Source: Shinisaurus crocodilurus (Eukaryota > Chordata > Lepidosauria > Squamata > Shinisauridae). Taken from it: a stretch of 64,000 nucleotides of DNA. Of the stretch, positions 19,481-30,545 are shown in pieces (the stretch's first letter is position 1; each line of letters opens with the position of its first letter). The stretch lies in contig CM037878.1 in assembly GCA_021292165.1 (NCBI GenBank), forward strand, positions 16,364,471-16,428,470, in the 5' to 3' direction. The translations under genes and the position numbers were made by a program. The notes under the pieces were generated by a model. The model did no database searches and had not been told where the DNA came from. It worked only from the letters and a program-made list of their open reading frames with translations.

Positions 19481-19650
19481 CATAGATCATAGAGTTGGAA
19501 GGGGCCTACAAGGCCGGCCATCGAGTCCAACCCCCTGCTCAGTGCCGGAAACTAGAGGAGGGGGTCTCTCCCATCCAAGTAATCACCAGGCCTGACCCTG
19601 CTTAGCTTTCCACACTCAGACAAGCTGAGCCAGCGTGAGCCACAGGCCTG
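19481..19650 (-). mobile_element. 5S-rRNA-derived SINE
   Basis: Reverse copy: CATAGATCATAGAGTTGGAA, GTCCAACCCCCTGCTCAGTG, TCTCCCATCCAAGTAATCAC, CAGGCCTGACCCTGCTTAGC and GAGCCACAGGCCTG. Confidence 0.92.
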
Positions 19651-20489
19651 TATATAGTGTCCAGGCAGGCATGTGTGGTAGAAGGCAGCCCTTTAGGTAC
19701 CCAGGTCCCAAGCCGTCTAGGTAACCTTCACGTTTGCCACATGAAGGTTACTGTTTTTACAACAACAACAACAGTAAGTGCAGCTATGCTAGGAAATGAC
19801 TCATGAAGGGAGGTAAGTAAACTGACAGATAAATCAATAGCCTCTGGTTTAATTGGCTTTTTAAGAGGAATAAATGAATGAACGAAGGATTCATCTATTG
19901 GTGGTGGCTCGCCATGATGACTGGAAGTGCAACCCCCATTTTCTGAGGCAGTCTTATCAAATGGTGGTGATAGGCAAACTCGTGTGTACTTTGTGTATTT
20001 TTTTTTTAAAAAAAAATCTGCACCCCAAGGATACTTAGATTCTGCTGTGCAAATGGCATTCTGCATGCCATATCTGCTATGCAAATTAGATAAGTTTGCA
20101 TTTTCATCCTTTATTTGTCTGCTAATTATGGAGATGTGAGACAATGAACTATGCAGGCCACTGGGACCCCAGCTCCACGGACCTTTGAAATCTGAGAGGC
20201 CCTTCTCTGGCATTGAATATTTCACCATGCACACACATTAGTTAAAGCCTCTTTTTGAAGCCATAGGGACTAGAAACTTACTTTCTAAGGAGTGGGGGAC
20301 AAAAGATAGTCGAGATCTGCAATGGACCCAGTGCCAAATTCTGCAGCTTTTCTACACTTCCATGGGATTTTGGGATATATATATATATATATATATGGTC
20401 CTAATACGAACAGCTGGATGTTCCAATTGGTGGCATCACGTTGGACACTGTAGACAAAATGCTGACTCACTCCAAACGGGGCATTGGTC
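19651..20489. other. Unique DNA with (TA)n
   Basis: Includes (AAC)n near 19759-19771, T/A runs near 19999-20017 and (TA)n at about 20376-20396. The open frames here (168 and 70 codons) have no recognisable features. Confidence 0.35.
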
Positions 20490-20853
20490 CAGGGCTGGCA
20501 ACAAGGGTAGGGATGATTGGGCACCTGCCAAGGGACCACACCCCAGCAGGGGCCCACTGGAAAGGGATCCCCTGGAGTTGCTCCTCCTCTTCACCGTTGT
20601 AAGCTGCTTGCTCACCTGCCTCTCGCTCTGGGCCAGACAAAGGTGGTGGCGAGAAGGCGGAGGAGCAGCAGATGCCGCAGCCGACTTGCTCACTAACTCT
20701 CCGCCTGTCAAACAAGCAAGCGGCAGCCATGATGAGAAAGAGGATTGAGGAGCAGCCCGTGACAATGGTGACAAGAAGGGAGGCTCACTGAGGGAGGGGG
20801 TCCATTGAGGGTGTCTTGCCCAAGGTCCCCCGCAGGACCTGAAGCCGGCACTG
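20490..20853 (-). mobile_element. Family D non-autonomous element, copy 2
   Basis: Reverse orientation, from CAGGGCTGGCAACAAGG to GAAGCCGGCACTG. Imperfect flanks CATTGGTC (20482-20489) and CATTTGGT (20854-20861) could be an 8-bp duplication with a one-base shift. CAGNGCYGG ends suit hAT. Confidence 0.65.
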
Positions 20854-21844
20854 CATTTGGTCTCACCCATCATGGCCATTCTCATGTTCTGTAGGTCGGT
20901 CGGTAGGTAGGTACAAAGACAGACAAAGTAGCACTAGAGATCTAACTTGAGTATTCATGTTATTTACACATGTCCCTCCCCAATTTAGCCATCAAAGAGC
21001 CATTATCCGTGGCTAGTCAAACAAATTGTCCGGTCATTGAGGTACCTGACTTGGTGAAACATCTGCGAATGTGTAGTTTGGGAAAGGGATACAAGCACCT
21101 TTAGGAACATTTTTTGAAGTTAGCTGGCAAATCAGCTCGCCCAGGTCAAAAAATATCTCCCATTACGGATGATATAATGACTTTTGGTTTGCTTAAAGCT
21201 GAGGAAACGTTGACACAGCGATTAGGATTGGGGAGGGGGGGGAAGAGGCTCAGGGAGATGGGAAGGATGGAGCGGGGGGGGGGGGAGAGAGTTACTTTAT
21301 ACCACCTGAATTCTGGTTGTTCCTGGGGCCTAGACCCTGGCCTTGTTTGAGGAAAGATTATCTTGACAAATTGGATAAACATTTTATGCATGACAGGATG
21401 CTGATGGAGAGCCCGTTCTGCAAGCACACCTGTTGGTAGTTTGCTTAGTGTGTGACCAAGGTGTTCAGCTATCCCCAAGTCCTCCCATGGTGCTCTGTTT
21501 ACTGTTGGACAGGTACGGGCAGATCCAAGCTCTGGGCCTTAGTAACAGTTGCTGCAATCTTTTCCTGGTGTCCTTAAAAAAAAATTAAAAAAAAAAAAAC
21601 CCCCCACCAAAAACGCTTTTGACTTGAGCAGACCACAAAAGGCTCCTGCAGACTTTTAACAAGACAGGGTTTTGTGGGGTTTTTTCTTTTTCTTTTTTCT
21701 TTTTATCTTTTCAGGGTGACCGCGATCTGATGGACATGAAACCATTTTAAAAATTGCACATAGAAAGGAAGTGATGGCGTTCCCCTCTCTTTGGCTGGTT
21801 GGTGGCATGTTGGACTTGGCGGTGAGATTAGGCTGATTGGTGTA
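20854..21844. other. Unique non-coding DNA
   Basis: G-runs at 21233-21242 and 21273-21285, A-run at 21575-21598, T/C-rich tract near 21677-21706. No gene found. Confidence 0.3.
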
Positions 21845-21988
21845 CAGCACCCTTCTCCAAGCTGGTGCCCTCTAGAATATGAGATTGCAGCTACCATCAT
21901 CCCCAGCCAGCATGACCAATGGTCAGGAATGTTTGGAGTCACAGTCCAGTGCATCTGGAAAGCACCAGGTTGGGGAAGGTTAGGCTGT
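21845..21988. mobile_element. Old hAT-like MITE
   Basis: CAGCACCCTTCTCCAAGCTG ... ACCATCATCCCCAGCCAGCA ... TTTGGAGTCACAGTCCAGTG ... CACCAGGTTGGGGAAGG. Same layout as the palindromic MITEs, arms decayed. Confidence 0.55.
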
Positions 21989-22139
21989 TGCATCCAGGTC
22001 CTGCTTGTGGGCTTCCCAGAAGCATCTCATGGGCCATTGTGGTAAACAGGATGCTGATTATGTTCCAAATAGGGTTTGTTCATTTGTTTTCAGTTCAGGG
22101 GTGCCCATCTATGAAAAGCTCTTCGTAGGGAGCTTTGTC

Positions 22140-22410
22140 GGGCGCCAGCTGTGATGTTCTTTTGGCACTGGGCAAAGGCCTTTTTATTTCCCCAGCATTT
22201 TAATTCTTAAACGTTTTAATCTATAGTGGAATTATTTTAACTGCTGCTTTTATTCTGCTGCATCCATTGTCGTGTGTTTTTAATCTGCCAATTTTACTGT
22301 TGTTTTTAGTATGAGGGTGTGGGTTGTTTTATAAGACACCCTGGACATACATATTTATTTATTTATTTGCATTGAAGGGTGGGTATAACTTAATGAAATA
22401 AATAAATACC
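22140..22410 (+). mobile_element. L2-like LINE 3' UTR
   Basis: T-rich UTR (TTTAATCTGCCAATTTTACT, TTATAAGACACCCTGG) ending GGGTGGGTATAACTTAATG and (AAAT)n, then (TA)n to 22439. Confidence 0.6.
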
Positions 22411-22417
22411 ATACGAT

Positions 22418-22440
22418 ATATATATATATATATATATATT
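22418..22440. repeat. (TA)n microsatellite
   Basis: About 11 TA units. Confidence 0.9.
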
Positions 22441-22839
22441 TTTAAGAAAATCAAACTCAGTTACTACAACAGTCTCTGTGGAACTGAGGTTAAACTTTAT
22501 GCACTCAGGTGCATTTAGTTAATGTGTTACCTGTATAGCCAGGGCCAATGTGTATGCTGTGATTTTATGGAAGCACATACAAGCCACACAATGTGGCCTT
22601 GGATGCAAAATTCAATTTCTGAGGAACCTCAGCTCCCATTTAAGAAATAAAACAGCAAGTTTCTAGCCCTTATGGTTGTGAAAAAATCTTCCATGGGTGA
22701 TGTATGAAGAAAGCTCAGGAATCAGCAGAGTTGCTGGATAGGTGGAGTGTCAACACATGACATAATTCTTTGGCCCCTTCCCTGAGACTGGCTGAAGCAG
22801 AAAATATTGTGTGAAAGAGGAAGACATGTAGAATAAATG

Positions 22840-23390
22840 CTGCCAGCCAAGAGAAATTTTGCGAATTTTGGCACATGTCACAGCATCCTGTCTTTTCTGG
22901 TCACAGAATTTCAATTACCTCGATGCAAGGGAGGAACGAAACAGACTTCTTGGCCCTATTATGAGGAAATGCCCTGGGAGGTCTAGAATTGGCCTCCACA
23001 GTCACTTACGGACCCATCAGTTAGAGTCTACACAATCTTCTTTAGAATTTCCTCCTTTTATCCCGGAAGACAATCTTACTCGGTCACGAGTGATCGCCTG
23101 ATGATGACCTGAAACACTTTCTGGCAGGGACGTGTAAACCAACAACAGAGGCAGTGGCTAAGTTTCTTATTTCTGTACTAAGGACTCATAAGGCAATTCT
23201 TCCATCATAAATGTAACTTCTATAGTAGGATCTTGTTTTTGGTTATCTTAAGATGTTTTAAACTGGTTTATGTTTTAATCATGTTTGTTGTTGTATAATG
23301 ATTTAATGATTGTGTTTTTATCCGTTTAATGATGTCCGATATTGTTTTTGTTGGGTCCGTGACTGTATAATTAAAAAATTGAATTACCTC
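22840..23390 (+). mobile_element. Probable LINE 3' end, unassigned
   Basis: Frame-broken peptide pieces (LLGPIMRKCPGRSRIGLHS; EAVAKFLISVLRTHKAIL) resemble the zinc-knuckle-distal end of non-LTR ORF2 proteins, followed by a T-rich UTR (GATGTTTTAAACTGGTTTAT) and an A-rich end. The clade could not be named. Confidence 0.4.
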
Positions 23391-23654
23391 AAGGCAGAAT
23401 GCTGATTGACTGAGAGAGAAGGACACCCCAGTCTTGCTGTAAAAACCTGTTCTTCCTTCTGGGGTTGAGGGGAGAAGTTCAGCTGGTGAGTAGATGGTTT
23501 AGATTTTTGCAAACACATTTTGGCAAACAGTCGCTCATGTCTGCCAACCTCTGAACTTCCACCTTGCTTCATGTTCAAGAAATACAACCCTCACAAAATT
23601 CAGCCATGGGTCTAATTTCAGCAGAAAATGACCCTGAAACATAACACACTCATT

Positions 23655-23658
<4 letters not shown>

Positions 23659-23706
<48 letters not shown>

Positions 23707-23713
23707 TCACACA
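23659..23713. repeat. (CT)n(CA)n microsatellite
   Basis: About 14 CT units followed by about 12 CA units. Confidence 0.9.
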
Positions 23714-23734
23714 CTGATTGGAAAGGCAATATAG

Positions 23735-23920
23735 TCCAGGCTGGAGCAGGTATGAGACCCTAACGAAGAAGTTAATCATCTTTCAGAAGTAGTTGGCTTC
23801 TCACATCCTGCCCTCCGGGTGTGATTAAGCACAGAGAGTTGTTCCTACAATGTAATCCCTCGACCTCTTGTTTCATTAGTTGAGCGTGCAGTCACTCAAT
23901 ATTCTGCTGGGGGATTTTAT
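23735..23920. promoter_or_regulatory. Possible conserved non-coding element
   Basis: Repeat-free; GTGTGATTAAGCACAGAG (homeodomain/GFI-like), CATTAGTTGAGCGTGCAGTC. Weakly supported. Confidence 0.2.
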
Positions 23921-24149
23921 TTTATTTTTTTGTTTAATTTGACTGAACCATTTTACAGAGCTAGATTAGTTCTGCTTTTTAAGAAAAGGCACTGATTTTG
24001 TTGTGCTTTTTTGAAATTGCTTTAAGTAGTTTAAATATTTATGTGGAAAGGTTTCTTATTATTTGCCTTTCTGCCTTTTTCGAAGATGTAGACTCAAAGT
24101 AAAGGACAAACTTATACATTGAAGGCTTGCAATCCGATACCGACTTACC

Positions 24150-24176
24150 TAGACGGAGAGGCGGGTAAGAAATAAA

Positions 24177-24235
<59 letters not shown>
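24150..24235 (+). mobile_element. L2-like 3' tail with (ATT)n
   Basis: CTAGACGGAGAGGCGGGTAA, GAAATAAAATTT and about 18 ATT units. Same tail as 1545-1622. Confidence 0.75.
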
Positions 24236-24237
<2 letters not shown>

Positions 24238-24397
24238 TGGGAATACATCCCATTGATGTCAATAGGGCTTACTTCGGAGGACAGGTGTTTCATTGTTTGT
24301 AAGGCTGCAATCGTACACACACTTACCTGGGAGTGAGTCCTATTTGAACACAGGCAGTCTTGCTTCTCAGTACGCATGCACAGGATTTGTGCTACAA
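24236..24397. repeat. Harbinger-like MITE remnants
   Basis: CATCCCATTGATGTCAATAG, GGCTGCAATCGTACACAC and CCTGGGAGTGAGTCCTATTT. Similar to the elements at 50604 and 52655 but disrupted. Confidence 0.4.
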
Positions 24398-24402
24398 ATC
24401 TA

Positions 24403-24552
24403 CAGAGATCCTCAGGGCCCCTGCCCCTTTATTTCAGCAAGTGCCCATGGACAGCAAGGTGGTGAGGCAGAGGGCCTCCCAGAGATTCGGGGCTCCAAAT
24501 GAAAGATTCGGGGCTCCAGCCCTAGTGGGCTGTCCCTGAACACCACCTCTGG
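24403..24552 (+). repeat. Family E dispersed repeat, copy 2
   Basis: TTTATTTCAGCAAGTGCCCA, GAGATTCGGGGCTCCAAATG, CCCTAGTGGGCTGTCCCTGA, ACACCACCTCTGG. 5'-shortened relative to 42860-43071. Confidence 0.65.
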
Positions 24553-24910
24553 GGGACAGATCACCCTGCACTACGCAGGACAGATGACGTCGGGGATATG
24601 TCACCCCCTTTTTTCTCTGTTGGTGGCAGGGTTGGGAACTGCCTGCGCACAGGGACAATCTTCCAATTTCCCCGCTATGCAGGTGAGTTCCAACCCCTAC
24701 CACCTCTCATCTCCGCTGTCACCTCCCAGATTGGAGATAGCAACAGGGATAAGAAGTGGTGGGACTCGCCTGTGTGGGCAGAAGAGCACCTGCCAGTAGA
24801 GGAGTTCCTGCTGTTGTCTCCGATCTCAGGTTGGCAATTTCAGCCCGGGTGCCCGCCGAGGAGTTTCCTCCAGTGGACAAGGCTTGGAGCCTAAGCCTGA
24901 CCTGCTGGAG

Positions 24911-25033
24911 CAGGGCTCTCCAATCTTGGGTCCCCAGACATTGTTGGCCTACAGCTCCCAGTATCCCTTGCCATTGGGTATGCTGGGAGCTGTAGGCCAG
25001 CAACATCTGGGGACCCAAGGTTGGAGAGCCCTG
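24911..25033. mobile_element. Palindromic hAT MITE, CAGGGCTCTCC subfamily
   Basis: Ends CAGGGCTCTCCAATCTTGGG and GGTTGGAGAGCCCTG. Inner arms GGCCTACAGCTCCCAG and CTGGGAGCTGTAGGCC share the same A-to-G change. Flanks TGCTGGAG and TGCATGAG agree at 6 of 8. Confidence 0.88.
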
Positions 25034-25202
25034 TGCATGAGGTGGTGTGGCCCATATTGGGGTGCCCCGCAGGCCAGACTAGGTCTGCGGGCTGGAGATT
25101 GTGCACCCCTGCTTCAAAGAAACAAAACGTAGGGTGGCCACTCCTGGTGGGTGGGGGGAGCAGAGATGTCCCGCTGCAGCAGGCAATAGGGTCTTCTTCG
25201 TC

Positions 25203-25250
25203 TGCCTCTCTCTCTCTCTCTCTCCCACACACACACACACACACACTTTG
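25203..25250. repeat. (CT)n(AC)n microsatellite
   Basis: About 10 CT units then about 11 CA units. Confidence 0.9.
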
Positions 25251-25337
25251 TAGAATTCTTCCCACAGGGCAATTGATGGTAGATGGTCCTGCGGGGAGGG
25301 TGGCATGAACATTGGTGGGGATCCAATTTGGAATAAG

Positions 25338-25389
25338 AACAAGAAAGAAAGAAAGAAAGAAAGAAGGAAGGAAGGAAGGAAGGAAGGAA
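25338..25389. repeat. (GAAA)n(GGAA)n purine tract
   Basis: GAAA units grading into GGAA units. It makes K/E-rich and F/S-rich shadow frames. Confidence 0.9.
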
Positions 25390-25559
25390 AGTCCGAGACC
25401 CCACTGAGGGTGCAGAGCTATGGTGATGAGCGTAAGCCCCGGAACGCGGAGGCTCACGCTCATCCAATGCAGAATGGGAGGAGTAGCAGAGGTTACCTTT
25501 GCCTCCCTGCTCCTCCCACTCAACATTTTTGCTAGACCGACGTTTTTAGCCGTCTAGGA

Positions 25560-25858
25560 ACAACATTCCAGAGGAGGGAAAGAGGCTGGCGTGGCTTCAG
25601 GATACCTTGTGTCCTGACCACTCCAGTCTCCTCCCCTCCCCGCCACCCTCCCTTCCCCTTTAACCCCTCTCCAAGGTTGTGTTCCCAACCTCAGAGAGCA
25701 GTCAGCACAGTTCTTTCCATACCAGCTGCAAGGGGGAGGGGGTTGGAGCTCCAGTTCTCATCCCCAAGGTCAGAGCGTGGCCTCTAACCTCAGAGCTGGG
25801 AATATGAACTATCCTATGGGCCCTCAGACAATGTCTAGGGGCCATATAGGATCGTTCC
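25560..25858 (-). repeat. Unclassified ~300-bp dispersed repeat, copy 2
   Basis: Reverse-orientation partner of 244-545: CTTCAGGATACCTTGTGTCC, CCTCTCCAAGGTTGTG, CAGTTCTTTCC, CCTCAGAGCTGGGAAT, TGTCTAGGGGCCATATAGGA. Confidence 0.65.
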
Positions 25859-25909
25859 CTGAGTAACTTTTATCAAAATTCTTTCTGCTTCTGTAAACAT
25901 TCCTTAGAT

Positions 25910-26258
25910 CGGTGATAGCCAACATGGTGCCCTCGGGCACCAAGGCATCCTTGGACATCGTTCTTGGTACCTGCCAAGGTGCCCAACCCCTCCCACTTTT
26001 TAGAACAATTAACACATTGTCTTACCAGCAGCTGGGATTGTTGTGAAATAGGTTTCTGTAGGTATTCAAAATTGTGGGTTCAAAGGAGTTGTAATGTGTT
26101 GGCGCTCAAACCCCACCTCTGCCTTGTACTCGGTCTTTTAGGCAGGTTACTTGTCCTTTGCCACACCTCTGGTGGCAACCATTTCATTATGGTGCCCAGG
26201 ACAGTTTCTCAAATTGCCCAATATGCCCATGGACCAAAAGGGTTATCCACCATCCCTG
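25910..26258. mobile_element. hAT-like non-autonomous element
   Basis: Ends CGGTGATAGCCAACATGGTG and GGGTTATCCACCATCCCTG are roughly inverted. Flanks CCTTAGAT (25902-25909) and CCTAGATG (26259-26266) look like an 8-bp duplication with one indel. No transposase frame. Confidence 0.65.
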
Positions 26259-26326
26259 CCTAGATGTCCTACCCAAACAGAAATCACCACATTTGCCTAA
26301 AATTTTTGCTTTGAGCAAAATACCAG

Positions 26327-26865
26327 AGAATCATAGAATAGTAGAGTTAGAAAGGGCCTATAAGGCCATTGAGTCCAACCCCCTGCTCAGTGCAGGAATC
26401 CAGTTTAAAGTATCCATGATGGATGGCTGTCCAGCCGCATCTTAAATGCCTCCAGTGTGGGAGAGCCCATGACCACCCTAGATCATTGGTTCCATTGTCA
26501 TTTTGCTCTAACAGTCAGGAAGTTTTTCCTGATGTTCAGCTGGAATCTGGCTTCCTGTAACTTGAGCCCATTATTACGTGTCCTGCACCGCCGAGAAGAG
26601 ATCCTGGCCCTCCTCTGTGTGACAACCCTTCAAGTACTGGAAGAGTGCTATCATATCTCCCCTCAGTCTCCTCTTCTGAAGGCTAAACATGCCCAGTTCC
26701 TTCAGTCTCTCCTGATAGGGCTTTGTTTCCAGTCCCCTGATCATCTTTGTTTCCCTCCTCTGAACCCTTTCCAGTTTGTCTGCATCCTTCTTAAAGTGTG
26801 GTGCCCAGAACTGGATGCAGACACTCAAAGTGAGGCCTAACCAGTGCAGAGTAGACGGCAACTAG
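26327..26865 (-). mobile_element. CR1 LINE 3' end
   Basis: The minus frame 26574-26861 encodes the CR1 ORF2 C-terminal block: [59 protein letters not shown]. Downstream on the minus strand come the CR1 UTR and its TCTATGATTCTCTG end. One internal stop-bounded fragment; dead. Confidence 0.9.
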
Positions 26866-28339
26866 TGCTTCACACAACTAGTGCTTCACACAATTTGGAA
26901 GTTATACTTCTATTAAGTTGCAGGCAAGTCTATCCCAAAGCCAGCTGCGGAATGAACCACTGTAGTACCCAACAGCCCTGAGGAACCAAATTCACCCATC
27001 TAAATGCCAAACTGTGGGTTCTGATCCTGATAGAAAAGCCATGGCGTTTCCTTCCCACATCTAGATATAAACACTCTTTTAAAACACATCCTTCCCCCCA
27101 AATCACTTAACCAAACTTCAACTTATTCAACAAAATCTCTTCACTTTTTAAAAATTGTTTTTCTTGCGCGTAAGCCTGCATCTTCCCAATAATCCACGAG
27201 CAAATAGCTCTATTCCGTAGATGAGAAATTATAAAAGACCATGTAATCGACTGACAAAGGCACTGAAAACAACCCCAGAGGAAACGCTTGGCTGTTCTTA
27301 CAAAGTCACAATGCCCTGTTCTGTTTTCCCCGCCCACTCTTTAAGTGTACACGTTTGACATTTCTTGCCTCACAACTGGACTTTATGAATGGAACCCGGA
27401 GGTTGTTTTCTGGTAAAGAATCATAAAGGGAAGGAATTATAGTATTACTGAAGAGTGAGCTGGTTCACCATTTGCTACCCAGATCTGAATGGATAAGAAG
27501 AGTGTTGGTTTTCCCTCAGTAGCAAAGACATGAATCGCGCCTTTTAACACTGAACTGTTACAGAAAGCTTGGATGAGCCAGCCTGGTGAGCCGAAGGAGC
27601 TATCGTCACCCGAAATAAATTGCAGAGTGTTATATTTAGCGACGCCTGGATGGTTTTCTGAAGTCCTGTTGCATACAGCTGAAGGTTTGGGAATTTATTA
27701 TCCAAAGTCTATTCAAGCTTCTTTGGGTCTAGAAATTGGCCTGGGAAGAAACACAGCAAAATAGGCAGCTTGTGGCATGCATCTGTAGCTCCCAGTCTCA
27801 GATTTGTCAAAGTTTCAGGAATAACCCCCACAAGTCTACTTGTATTTGTGTTCGTACACATGACATTTTCAATAGCTCCCTTTCATAAACTTATAGGTAT
27901 GCGTATTTGAGCATGGTACAACATCAGATTCCTTTTCTAGCTGACGTGAATTTGATTTAAGTACAGTTCAAATACTAAATATGAGGGTTTACTCTGAGGA
28001 TAGAGGCATGCCATGAGCCGTGATCCAGCCAGAAGCCAGCCCAAGACGTTTTGCTGCCTGAGGCAGATCAGCAAATGGTGCCTGCTCTCCCCAGGTCAAG
28101 GTACACAATATCCAAGTCTGGTTAAGTTATTTTGGCACCCGAGACCAAAAATAAATATCCCACAAGCACATCTCTCTGGGAGTAAAAATACAGTAATAAA
28201 TGTAATAATTTTAAAAAATTCTGACCTTTCATGACATCCAAAATCAGCTGCTGCCCGGGCAACTGCCTCACTCTACCTAATGAGAGAGCTGGCCCTGCAT
28301 TCCAGCAATTCCTTGCTTGCAAGGGAACTCTGATGCAGT
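26866..28339. other. Unique DNA, possible regulatory stretch at 27090-27380
   Basis: 27090-27380 is repeat-free with GCGCGTAAGCC, CCAATAATCC, GTAATCGACTGAC, CCCCGCCCAC (KLF/SP-like) and TTTAAGTGTAC (NKX2-like), so it is a candidate enhancer. 28030-28300 contains hAT-like ends (CAGCCAGAAGCCAGCCC; GAGAGAGCTGGCCCTGC). No gene seen. Confidence 0.3.
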
Positions 28340-28636
28340 GACTGGGTTCAGACAACACAATAACCCACACTCAAGGGTTGAGTGTGGGTTGTCATTGAGT
28401 GCGGGATGTTCTTGAAACATGGGTTATTGTGTACCCAGCCGAGATAACAAGCCATGGTGAACAACCTACAGTTCACAACCCAACAACAAACCCTGGGTCC
28501 TCTTCATGGGGTGTTCACGGTTATCAAGCCAGGGCTTGTTAGCGCAGCTGGATTCAGACAACACAATAACCCACATTTCAACAACAACCCATGGTTCAAT
28601 GACAACCCACACTCAATCCATACTCAAGCCTTGAGA
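28340..28636. mobile_element. GGTTCAGACAACAC inverted-repeat element, copy 2
   Basis: GACTGGGTTCAGACAACACA, AACAAGCCATGGTGAACAAC, internal GATTCAGACAACACAATAAC, then AACCCACACTCAATCC. The right end is truncated near ACTCAAGCCTTGAG. Confidence 0.75.
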
Positions 28637-28724
28637 GTTCCTCCATTAATAGAAGGTTCCCTAATTTAGTGGAAGAGCTGCCTCCTCCATTGAAATGGAT
28701 GTCAAAGTCCAGACATGAACAATG

Positions 28725-28882
28725 CTTCAATACCAGTTGTTGGGGAAGAAGAGCAGAAGAGGGCATTTGCCTTCATGTCCTACTTGTGGACAAAGAGGCA
28801 TCTGGTTGGCCACTGTGGGAAACAGGGTGCTGGACTGGATAGGCCTTGGGTCTGATCCAGCATGTTTCTTAAGTTTTTATGA
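28725..28882 (+). mobile_element. CR1/L2-group LINE 3' tail
   Basis: CCAGTTGTTGGGGAAGAAG, GGTTGGCCACTGTGGGAAAC, GGTGCTGGACTGGATAGGCC, TCTGATCCAGCATG. Same tail as 7840-8000. Confidence 0.75.
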
Positions 28883-28894
28883 GACTCTGGATGA

Positions 28895-29930
28895 GGGTGA
28901 GGATATTCTGACCCTAGTCCCCAGCTTCCATCACTGACCTGCATGAAACCCTGGCCATTCACTGGTCCACTGAAACAGTTCTCGTTTGTGGTGGGCAGCT
29001 CACTGAAAATGTCGACCCAGTGTGCGGCTGCTGTGAAAAAGGCAAATTCCATGTTAGGCATAATTAGGAAAGGAATTGAAAATAAAACTGCCAAGATCAT
29101 ACTCCCCTTTATACAAAACTATTGTGAGACCACGCCTGGAATGCTGTGTACAGTTCTGGTCACCCGCACCTAAAAATGGATATTGTAGAGTTGGGGAAAG
29201 GGCAACTAAAATGATCAAGGGGCTGGAGCAACTCCCCTATGAGGAAAGGTTACAACAGGTGAGACTGTTTAGCTTAGAAAAAAAAGGCAGAGTAAGGGGA
29301 GACATGATAGGGGTGAACACAATTATGCATGGTGTGGAGAAAGTGGGCAGAGAGGTATTTTTCGACCTCTCTCATAATACTAGAACCCAAAGGGGTCATC
29401 CCATGAAGCTGATTGGTGGGAGATTCAGGACAGATGAAAGGAAGGACTTCTTCACACAGCACATAGTTAAAGTATGGAATTCACTTCCGCAAGATGTAGT
29501 GATGATGGCCATCTTTCCGGATAGTTTTAAAAGGGGATTGCCAAATACATGGAGGAGCAGGCTAGCAATGGCTACCAGTCCTGATGGCTATATGCTGCCT
29601 CCAGTATCAGAGGCAGCAGTCTTCCTGTGTACACCAGTTGCTGGGGAACATGGGTGGGAGAATGCTGCTGCAGTCATGTCCTGCTGTGGGTTTCCCGTGG
29701 GCAACTAGTTGGCCACTGTGTGAGCAGAACGCTGGCCTAGATGAACCCTTAATACAGTGTTTCTCAACCTTGGGTCCCCAGATGTTTTTGGCCTACAACT
29801 CCCAGCATGCCCCAGCCAGCTATGCTGGCTGGGGCATGCTGGGAGTTGTAGGCCAAAAACATCTGGGGACCCAAGGTTGAGAAACACTGCCTTAATATGA
29901 TCCAGCATGGCTCTTCATATGTTCTTTAAC
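28895..29930 (+). mobile_element. CR1/L2-group LINE 3' half-kilobase with nested palindromic MITE
   Basis: ORF2 C-terminus in two frames: SLKMSTQCAAAVKKANSML and IIRKGIENKTAKI (28943-29173), then YKTIVRPRLECCVQFWSPAP, ATKMIKGLEQLPYEERLQQV, NTRTQRGHPMKLIGGRFRTD and VWNSLPQDVVM (29076-29708). The 3' UTR ends GATCCAGCATGGCTCTTC. The MITE at 29755-29889 interrupts the tail. Frameshifted, non-functional. Confidence 0.85.
29755..29889. mobile_element. Palindromic hAT MITE (family A), CAGTGTTTCTC variant
   Basis: Exact 8-bp duplication CCTTAATA (29747-29754, 29890-29897). Left CAGTGTTTCTCAACC and right GGTTGAGAAACACTG share the same difference from other copies, and the inner palindrome is complete. 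Confidence 0.95.
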
Positions 29931-29984
29931 CAGCACCCTTTGCCTACCGTAATTCCCCAACCTGGCACCCTACAGATATATTGG

Positions 29985-30150
29985 GCTTATTTACTTCTTT
30001 ATTTAAAATAGTTCTTAGCCGCCTTTCAGGGCAGAAGCCTTCCCAAGGCAGTATACAATAATAAAACAACGGCCATGCTGGCTTGGAATTATAGCAGTCA
30101 CAGTCCAACATATCTAAGAGGCACCAGGCGGGGGAAGCCTGTTTTAGAAG
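29985..30150. mobile_element. L2-like tail remnant plus decayed MITE
   Basis: 29985-30065 has TTAGCCGCCTTTCAGGGCAG and an A-rich end. 30070-30150 has GGAATTATAGCAGTCACAGT, CCAACATATCTAAGAGGCAC and CAGGCGGGGGAAGCCTG, like a half hAT MITE. Confidence 0.45.
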
Positions 30151-30289
30151 CAGTCAGCATTTTACAGGATCCTGTGTGTAGCAGTCAGCATTTAACCCTG
30201 CTTGACAGCTAACTTGCAGGACCAGTCAGCATCTGAGAGTACCAGACATGCAGCCTTCGATAGCTGACAGTAGCTACCGTACCTACATT

Positions 30290-30545
30290 CTGGTCTTTCC
30301 GATGCCTGGTGAAAACCTTTTTATTTTGCCAGGCCTTTCAGGAGCCGTTAGTGCTTTTAGATCTTTGTTCTGTATTATGCCCATTGGTGGTTTTTTACTT
30401 TTGGTTTTATTATGTGCTGCTGGTGGGTTTCATCTTGCTTTTCTCTTGACCTATTTTATTGTCATTGTTTTATTATCCTGTATTTGTACACCACTCAGAG
30501 ATCTTGTTACTGGGCAGTTTTAAAATGTAATAAAGAAAAATAAGT
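30290..30545 (+). mobile_element. L2-like LINE 3' UTR
   Basis: TGGTGAAAACCTTTTTATTT, GCCAGGCCTTTCAGGAG, then T-rich UTR ending CACCACTCAGAGATCTTG and AATGTAATAAAG. The 91-codon frame is a translated UTR. Confidence 0.5.

Noticed and set aside
24891..25526. 211-codon minus-strand frame
   Set aside because: Crosses a palindromic MITE and three microsatellites; composition-driven.
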